Below, piece after piece: positions 59,302 through 64,000 of a DNA stretch of 64,000 nucleotides (position 1 is its first letter; every line of letters starts with the position of its first letter). The translations under genes were made by a program, and so were the position numbers. Where the stretch lies: the NCBI GenBank assembly GCA_024998595.1, contig JACOEK010000003.1:434001-498000 (forward strand), given 5' to 3'. The notes under the pieces were generated by a model, which was not told the DNA's origin, ran no database searches, and saw only the letters and a program-made list of their open reading frames with translations. The stretch is from Nitrospira sp. Lineage in GTDB: Bacteria > Nitrospirota > Nitrospiria > Nitrospirales > Nitrospiraceae.

Positions 59302-61032
59302 ATGCGCTACTTAGCCTTGGCAGCAGATTATGACGGGACCCTGGCGTCAGACGGGGCCGTCTATCCAGAAACGGTCGCCGCGATCGAGCGGCTGGTAGCG
59401 TCCGGCCGAAAACTTCTTTTGGTCACGGGCCGGATTCTGCCGGAGTTGCTGGAGATTTTCCCGCAGATCTCCCTGTGCGAATTAGTCGTAGCAGAAAACG
59501 GGGGGGTGCTCTACCGGCCGGCAACGAAGGAAATCACGCTCCTGGCCGCCGCTCCCCGGCCGGCTTTTTTGGAAGAGATCCAACGCCGGGGCGTGCAGCA
59601 TCTCAGCCTGGGGCACATCATTGTCGCCACCCGCGTTCCCTATGAAACAGTTATTCTCGACATTATCCGCGATCTTGGACTTGAACTACGCATCATTTTC
59701 AACAAGGGTGCGGTCATGGTGCTTCCGCATGGCGTCAACAAAGCCACCGGACTGACGGCCGCCCTTGCCCGTTTGGAACTTTCGCCTCACAACACCGTGG
59801 CCATTGGCGATGGGGAGAACGACCATGCCATGCTGGCCCTGTCGGAATATGGCGTGGCCGTTGCCAATGCCGTCCCCATGCTGAAGGAAACCGCGGACCG
59901 TACGACCGCCGGCGACCACGGTCGCGGAGTCATCGAAATCATCGACGACTTACTGTCGGACGATCTGGCGACATCGGAACTGACGGTGTCCAGGCACGGA
60001 CTGCTGTTGGGACGGCGAATTAATGGAGAGGAAGTCACCCTCCCCTTCGGCCGACGGAACCTTCTCGTGGCCGGGACCTCCGGAAGCGGGAAGTCTACAC
60101 TCGCCACCGGACTCCTGGAGCGGCTCGGCGAACAGGGGTACCAACTGTGCATCATCGATCCTGAAGGGGATTATGACAATGTACCGCAGGCGGTCATCCT
60201 CGGTACCGCGCAGAATGGTCCGAGCCTCACCGAAATTCTTACGGCTTTAGCCAACCCGCAGACCCACGTCGTGGTGAATCTGGTCGGCCTGCCGCTGCAT
60301 GATCGCCCGGCATTTTTTCTGGGTCTGCTTCATAAGATTTTGGAACTTCGAGCCACAAGCGGTCGTCCTCATTGGATCCTGATCGACGAAACGCACCATC
60401 TGCTGCCGCGTGACGGCAATCCCACGGCACCGGGCCTCGCGCAGGATTCGTCGTGCCTGATGTATGTGACCGTGCATCCCGATCAAATCGACCCGTCAAT
60501 CCTGAAGACCGTGGATCTCGTGTTTGCACTGGGTCAATCGCCCAAACACACCATCGAAACCTTTTGCCGAGCATTGGGCCTAGACACCCCTCCCATGCCT
60601 GCAACTGAACTTGAACGTGGTCAGACCCTCATGTGGGATCTCCCTTCAACGGTGGCTCCGGAGGTATTGGAGATTGCACCGAGCACCAGTGAACGGCGGC
60701 GACACAAGCGAAAGTATGCGGAAGGCGAACTGCCTCCGGATCGCAGCTTTTATTTCAAAGGCCCCGCGGGACAGTTGAACCTGCGGGCTCAAAATCTACT
60801 GCTCTTTATGCAACTAGGCGAGGGAGTCGACGAGAACACCTGGCAGTATCACCTCGAAGCCAATGACTACTCGACCTGGATCAACGAAATGATCAAAGAC
60901 GAGTCGCTCGCGAAGGTGGTGCGGGAGATTGAATTGCGCCCGGGTCTGTCGGCCGCTGAAAGCCGCAAGCTGATTCGCGCGGCCATTGAAGAACAATACA
61001 CCGTTCCCGCTGCGGGGATTGAGCCTTCGTAA
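59302..61032 (+). CDS. Fusion of HAD hydrolase and HerA-like ATPase
   Basis: 576 residues from the ATG at 59302 (AAAAGG site; a frame from 59269 has none). N-terminal HAD domain: DYDGTLA nucleophile motif, GDGENDHAML (motif IV), Cof-type family, about residues 1-215. C-terminal P-loop ATPase: GTSGSGKST (Walker A) near residue 260, LIDETHHLL (Walker B). This resembles the HerA/DUF87 family of DNA-translocating ATPases. The combination suggests a sugar-phosphate-type phosphatase controlled by, or working with, an ATPase; function unknown. Confidence 0.85.
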   Translation: MRYLALAADYDGTLASDGAVYPETVAAIERLVASGRKLLLVTGRILPELLEIFPQISLCELVVAENGGVLYRPATKEITLLAAAPRPAFLEEIQRRGVQHLSLGHIIVATRVPYETVILDIIRDLGLELRIIFNKGAVMVLPHGVNKATGLTAALARLELSPHNTVAIGDGENDHAMLALSEYGVAVANAVPMLKETADRTTAGDHGRGVIEIIDDLLSDDLATSELTVSRHGLLLGRRINGEEVTLPFGRRNLLVAGTSGSGKSTLATGLLERLGEQGYQLCIIDPEGDYDNVPQAVILGTAQNGPSLTEILTALANPQTHVVVNLVGLPLHDRPAFFLGLLHKILELRATSGRPHWILIDETHHLLPRDGNPTAPGLAQDSSCLMYVTVHPDQIDPSILKTVDLVFALGQSPKHTIETFCRALGLDTPPMPATELERGQTLMWDLPSTVAPEVLEIAPSTSERRRHKRKYAEGELPPDRSFYFKGPAGQLNLRAQNLLLFMQLGEGVDENTWQYHLEANDYSTWINEMIKDESLAKVVREIELRPGLSAAESRKLIRAAIEEQYTVPAAGIEPS

Positions 61033-61092
61033 GTACTTCACACCGACACCAGAAGATTTTCTCCTGCTACATCTCCGCACAGACATTTCGCT

Positions 61093-61136
61093 CAAGGGCT
61101 TCTCCTAGTGGCGCGTACCCGCATTCCACTGCATCG
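61093..61136 (+). promoter_or_regulatory. CTAGG-N6-CCTAG-like dyad (site 5)
   Basis: CAAGG (61093-61097; one mismatch), GCTTCT, CCTAG (61104-61108), then GCATCG at 61131-61136, 22 bases later. Upstream of the tiny membrane peptide gene. The weakest of the five sites. Confidence 0.4.
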
Positions 61137-61279
61137 TGAGGCTAGAAGCGCACATTTCCTTCCGTCCGGGAATGTCCGCTCTATCGGAAGGCGAGAGGTA
61201 TCGAACACACATTCGGTATCTCTCCCTTCCGATCAATTCAGTGCGGTCTGTACACGTTTTTACACGAAGGAGAGAGACT

Positions 61280-61360
61280 ATGCCGATTCTATTATGGCTG
61301 CTTGGCGTGCCGATGAGTCTGGTTCTGATCCTGTGGCTTTTCGGTGTGGTCCATTTCTGA
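61280..61360 (+). CDS. 26-residue hydrophobic membrane peptide
   Basis: ATG at 61280 with an AAGGAGAGAG ribosome binding site, stop at 61358-61360. Nearly entirely hydrophobic (PILLWLLGVPMSLVLILWLF), one transmembrane helix. Very similar to short stress-type membrane peptides of DUF3309 or lmo0937-like sort; the exact family is uncertain. It ends directly against the minus-strand lipoprotein stop. Too short for most gene finders. Confidence 0.6.
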   Translation: MPILLWLLGVPMSLVLILWLFGVVHF

Positions 61361-62227
61361 TCAAGAGTTCCGCGTGAGTGCATGCAGCTCGTCGATCACT
61401 TTCTGAATCGAGAGTAATGCATGGCGCCGCTGAATCGGTGTCAGCATACGATCGACTTCCAGAGCCAGGTGGGTGAGGGCCGCGCGCATCTCCGACATCA
61501 TCTTGAGATACGCGGCTGGGGCGGTCTGGTCAGAGTGCACAAACATCTTTCGTAATGTGCCCATGATCTGATCAGGCGACGTCGAGGTGCGGAGCAGTGC
61601 CACGAGTTCTTCATGGCGCTGCCGTCGATACTGCCACCAGACCGGCTGACTGTCCGGCAAGGCTCGGATGAGCTCGCGAAGCCGACCGGACTGTTCTCGG
61701 CTGAGCGGCCCCAGCCACTCTTCAGCCATCGCCACTCCCCTTGTGGTCCGTTCGTCGAGTCGAACGGCGGCTGGTCTCTGTGTCAGGTCTTCCGCTTGGG
61801 CCTCCTCCTTGCGAAACACTCGCTCGAGATATTGGATTTGCTTGTCCTTCAGCAGCGTGACCAACTGCCCCCCTTCAGGAATCGCCCGCTCGAATAGATC
61901 CTCCCGAAATCGGTCGTATGACGCAAAAGTCCAATCCATATCGGCAGCGGTCAGCCCGCGGCTGACACGCGCCTGCACATCTTGCAGAAACTGTTCGTAT
62001 CGAGGTAACGCCTCTGCCCGATGCCGCAGCAAGAGGGGCTGCAAGCGGGCTTTGAGGACCCCCCGTTGATTGGACGTCAGGTCCAGGTAGTGGTCCAGCT
62101 GCCTGCTGATAAGCCAATCGGCATGCCGATATCCGAAAGAGAGCGCACAACCGCTCACCAACAGAAGAAGTGTCAACAGCGTCAGTCCCCTGAACAGGCG
62201 GGAAGCCGGTATGAAGAACGTTCTCAT
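61361..62227 (-). CDS. DUF6279-family lipoprotein
   Basis: 288 residues with lipobox LVSGC. The mature protein is helical, starting with SFGYRHADWLISRQLDHYLDLTS and containing ARLQPLLLRHRAEALPRYEQ, as in the DUF6279 family. Likely envelope-anchored, function unknown. Its stop touches the stop of the tiny peptide gene (convergent). Alternatives: an uncharacterised periplasmic chaperone-like helical protein. Confidence 0.8.
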   Translation of the reverse strand: MRTFFIPASRLFRGLTLLTLLLLVSGCALSFGYRHADWLISRQLDHYLDLTSNQRGVLKARLQPLLLRHRAEALPRYEQFLQDVQARVSRGLTAADMDWTFASYDRFREDLFERAIPEGGQLVTLLKDKQIQYLERVFRKEEAQAEDLTQRPAAVRLDERTTRGVAMAEEWLGPLSREQSGRLRELIRALPDSQPVWWQYRRQRHEELVALLRTSTSPDQIMGTLRKMFVHSDQTAPAAYLKMMSEMRAALTHLALEVDRMLTPIQRRHALLSIQKVIDELHALTRNS

Positions 62228-62461
62228 CGTATGAGTACCTCAACACGTGGTCACTGCAGTCCCTGATGGCTCTGTATCGATCAATAACCAGACGATCCCT
62301 CTACGCATACTGGGGGTTTCCCGAGTACGTAGACGCCACGGCCCTCAGTACTGTTGGCATGACAGGCAGGATCTTCCACGCAGGAAGATCCGCGTCACCG
62401 ATCAGCTCGACGACACGATGGCATTCACTCTCACATTTCATCATACCAAGGAGGACACCCC

Positions 62462-62899
62462 ATGAAGACATTCATCCACTCACTACTGGCCCTTGCGCTG
62501 GTTTCACTGGCCGCCTGCTCCAATTCGCCGACCGCGACGAAGACGCGATCAGAAATGGATGTGGGAACGAAGACGGGCATGGTCAAGAATATCGTCATCA
62601 AGGACACGATTACCCCCGATGCGTTGACGGTCCATGCGGGCGACGAGGTGCGCTGGATCAATCAGCGGCAGGATTCCGTCACCGTCACGATTGACGGACC
62701 GCTGGAACACAACGTGTCCTGTCGAAATGGATTCTCTAAAGCGATGGGAATGGGCGTGGACAATTCCACCAATCTGGCCAGCAATGAAACCGCAGGCCTG
62801 TGCTTTAGCCGTGTCGGCACCGTGAAGTATTCTGTCAGACCATCCAGCGATACGAGGACCACGATGGCAGACACGCATGGCTCCATCACGGTTCAGTAA
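62462..62899 (+). CDS. Cupredoxin-like lipoprotein without a complete copper site
   Basis: 145 residues. Lipobox LAAC; the mature part resembles plastocyanin-like folds (NIVIKDTITPDALTVHAGDEV, RWINQRQDSVTVTIDGP and a final GLCFSRVGTVKYSVRP). A Cys is near the place of the copper ligand (LCF), but no His follows, so it may not bind copper as classical cupredoxins do. AAGGAGG site before the ATG. The dyad candidate upstream (62310-62325) is listed only as a weak match. Confidence 0.7.
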   Translation: MKTFIHSLLALALVSLAACSNSPTATKTRSEMDVGTKTGMVKNIVIKDTITPDALTVHAGDEVRWINQRQDSVTVTIDGPLEHNVSCRNGFSKAMGMGVDNSTNLASNETAGLCFSRVGTVKYSVRPSSDTRTTMADTHGSITVQ

Positions 62900-62931
62900 C
62901 CTCTGAGTACACTCGGAATCTGACTCTTCGA

Positions 62932-62978
62932 GTGGTGTGCGATCGTCCAACGAGTTTAGGTCGGAGATCGCACGCCAC
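62932..62978. terminator. Hairpin downstream of the cupredoxin-like gene
   Basis: GTGGTGTGCGATC (62932-62944) pairs with GATCGCACGCCAC (62966-62978), 12 of 13 positions, with a 21-base loop. It starts 33 bases after the stop at 62899. No T-run. Confidence 0.4.
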
Positions 62979-63083
62979 AGAGAGCATGCCGACCTTGCGC
63001 CTGACAGCCATCAGGATCTTCAAACACAGAGTTTTCCTTCAGATCGAATAGAGCCTCGGCCCGCACTGAGGGAAGGGCTAGGC

Positions 63084-63114
63084 GCGCTCCCGTCATGCTT
63101 GATGACGGGAGCGC
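63084..63114 (-). terminator. Strong hairpin at the 3' end of the catalase gene
   Basis: GCGCTCCCGTCAT (63084-63096) and ATGACGGGAGCGC (63102-63114) form a perfect 13-bp stem with a 5-base loop, 13 bases beyond the minus-strand catalase stop at 63127-63129. No long T-run follows on the minus strand, but stem and position suit a terminator. It may also protect the transcript from the opposite direction. Confidence 0.55.
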
Positions 63115-63126
63115 TGATGAAGCCCA

Positions 63127-64000
63127 TTACGCCAAGGTGCGCACCGAGGGTTCGCGGGCAAAAAACCGTTTGGCTGCCGCATCCAGAAACGCCGCAGTCA
63201 AACCGGTCACGCCTTCGTCCGGCACCACTCCTGCCTTGTCCAGCAACGGCCGCGCCGCTTCGGAGTGGCCGATCGCCTTCAGATGGCCGAAGGCATCCAT
63301 GACGAACTGCACCGCCGCCCCTTCTTTCAGCAACAATTGCGTGCCCTTGGCTGACAGGATAATCGCCACCGCATCGAATAACTGGGACGGGGAAGCAGCG
63401 AGCTGGCCGTCGGCCTTCAATTCTTTGCCGTTATCCAGCTTCGTACCGTGGAGCTTGGGCGCCACCAGGAATACGGTGCCGCCGGCTTTCTCGACCTGCT
63501 TGGCCATCCGATCGATCTCACCACCGTTCGATCCTTCGGCAAAGAGCAAACCGACCTTCCGTCCTTTCAACGTGGCCAGCATGTTTTTCTGAATCGACAG
63601 GGCGGGACTCGGCTTCATCTCGATCGGTTCCTTCGCCGCGCGAAGCTTAGCCGGAAGCGCGATGCCGAGGCCGTCGGCGACCCGTTTTGCCAAACCTTCG
63701 TCGACATTCCGTAATCTGCCGACCATGCGAGCCTGAACATTGTCCAGATTTACCTTGGCCAATTCGAACACAAACGCCGAGGCGAGATGAGCCCGCTCAT
63801 TGTCCGTGAGGGATTTCCAGAACATACGAGCCTGACTGAAGTGGTCGGCGAAGAGTTCGGGGCGAACACGAAGCTTGTCCCCCTGTTCGTCACGATCGCT
63901 TCTCCCGGGTGCGGTTGCAAATCCAACCGGACTTTCCCGAGGGCCCCCCTCCTCGCCTTGGGACGCGAGGCTGTTCGGCTCATAATTGGCGCGGCCGGTC
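63127..64000 (-). CDS. katE: Large-subunit catalase, C-terminal part (partial)
   Basis: Open from the window edge. The visible 291 residues begin with GRANYEPNSL and a GPRESPVGF block, then RPELFADHFSQARMFWKSL (catalase-related helical region), and the C-terminal flavodoxin-like/GATase1-like domain (KVGLLFAEGSNGGEIDRM, VFLVAPKLHG, LLDKAGVVPDEGVTGLT) that marks HPII/KatE-type large catalases. The haem domain lies beyond the window. Decomposes hydrogen peroxide. The true frame begins before 63825 and reads through to 64000. Confidence 0.92.
   Translation of the reverse strand, partial: TGRANYEPNSLASQGEEGGPRESPVGFATAPGRSDRDEQGDKLRVRPELFADHFSQARMFWKSLTDNERAHLASAFVFELAKVNLDNVQARMVGRLRNVDEGLAKRVADGLGIALPAKLRAAKEPIEMKPSPALSIQKNMLATLKGRKVGLLFAEGSNGGEIDRMAKQVEKAGGTVFLVAPKLHGTKLDNGKELKADGQLAASPSQLFDAVAIILSAKGTQLLLKEGAAVQFVMDAFGHLKAIGHSEAARPLLDKAGVVPDEGVTGLTAAFLDAAAKRFFAREPSVRTLA

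Overview
The window looks like one continuous stretch of a moderately GC-rich, Gram-negative-type chromosome. The overall protein style suggests a Nitrospira-like member of the Nitrospirota: a sulfur-carrier gene cluster with NIL and JAMM proteins, many lipoproteins and outer-membrane proteins, Ku/LigD, and families of palindromic intergenic repeats. This is a judgement from gene style; no marker such as nitrite oxidoreductase or rRNA lies in the window.

Layout. 0-7.6 kb: small accessory genes (DUF5069 protein, universal stress protein, SnoaL-like protein), a tandem pair of palindromic repeats, a TPM-domain protein overlapping a nucleotidyltransferase-like protein whose metal-binding aspartates appear replaced, a flavoprotein monooxygenase and a PLD-type nuclease lipoprotein. 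8.0-13.3 kb: a sulfur-carrier pathway with two ubiquitin-like carriers, two E1-like adenylyltransferases, cysteine-synthase-like and threonine-synthase-like PLP enzymes, a NIL-domain protein and a JAMM peptidase. It is probably a thiocarboxylate route to cysteine and/or homocysteine. 13.4-23.5 kb: small metal-binding proteins, an MsbA-type exporter, peptide deformylase, a HEAT-repeat protein and a CzcCBA-type efflux operon with a near-consensus promoter. 23.6-27.5 kb: potABCD polyamine importer. 27.9-32.0 kb: glgC, then a Ski2-like helicase split into two overlapping genes in swapped order (RecA2+DSHCT first, RecA1 second). 32.2-35.6 kb: an outer-membrane barrel protein, a secreted proline-rich BACON/FnIII-like protein with an exact internal duplication and a sigma-54 promoter, and tRNA-Arg(ACG).

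36-63 kb is a dense stress/envelope island: YtxH, BON, DUF4403, hemerythrin, Gfo/Idh/MocA, DUF883-like and holin-like proteins, YihY, an AI-2E-type permease, a PoxB-like ThDP enzyme, an ASRT homologue, and a minus-strand operon Cys-rich protein-Ku-TreZ-debranching enzyme-DUF72-LigD. It continues with a FAD-Rieske oxidoreductase, an iron-permease-like protein, a HAD-HerA fusion, a 26-residue membrane peptide, lipoproteins and, at the edge, the C-terminal part of a large-subunit catalase. Five intergenic regions in this island carry a 16-bp dyad CTAGG-N6-CCTAG (three exact, two with one mismatch). Each sits about 20-23 bp upstream of a -10-like hexamer, which places its centre near -41.5. This is the best candidate for an undescribed regulon.

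A second repeat system, about 125-bp palindromes with terminal inverted repeats, is scattered only through 5-14.6 kb, where copies overlap stop codons or occupy the 5' leader of a gene.
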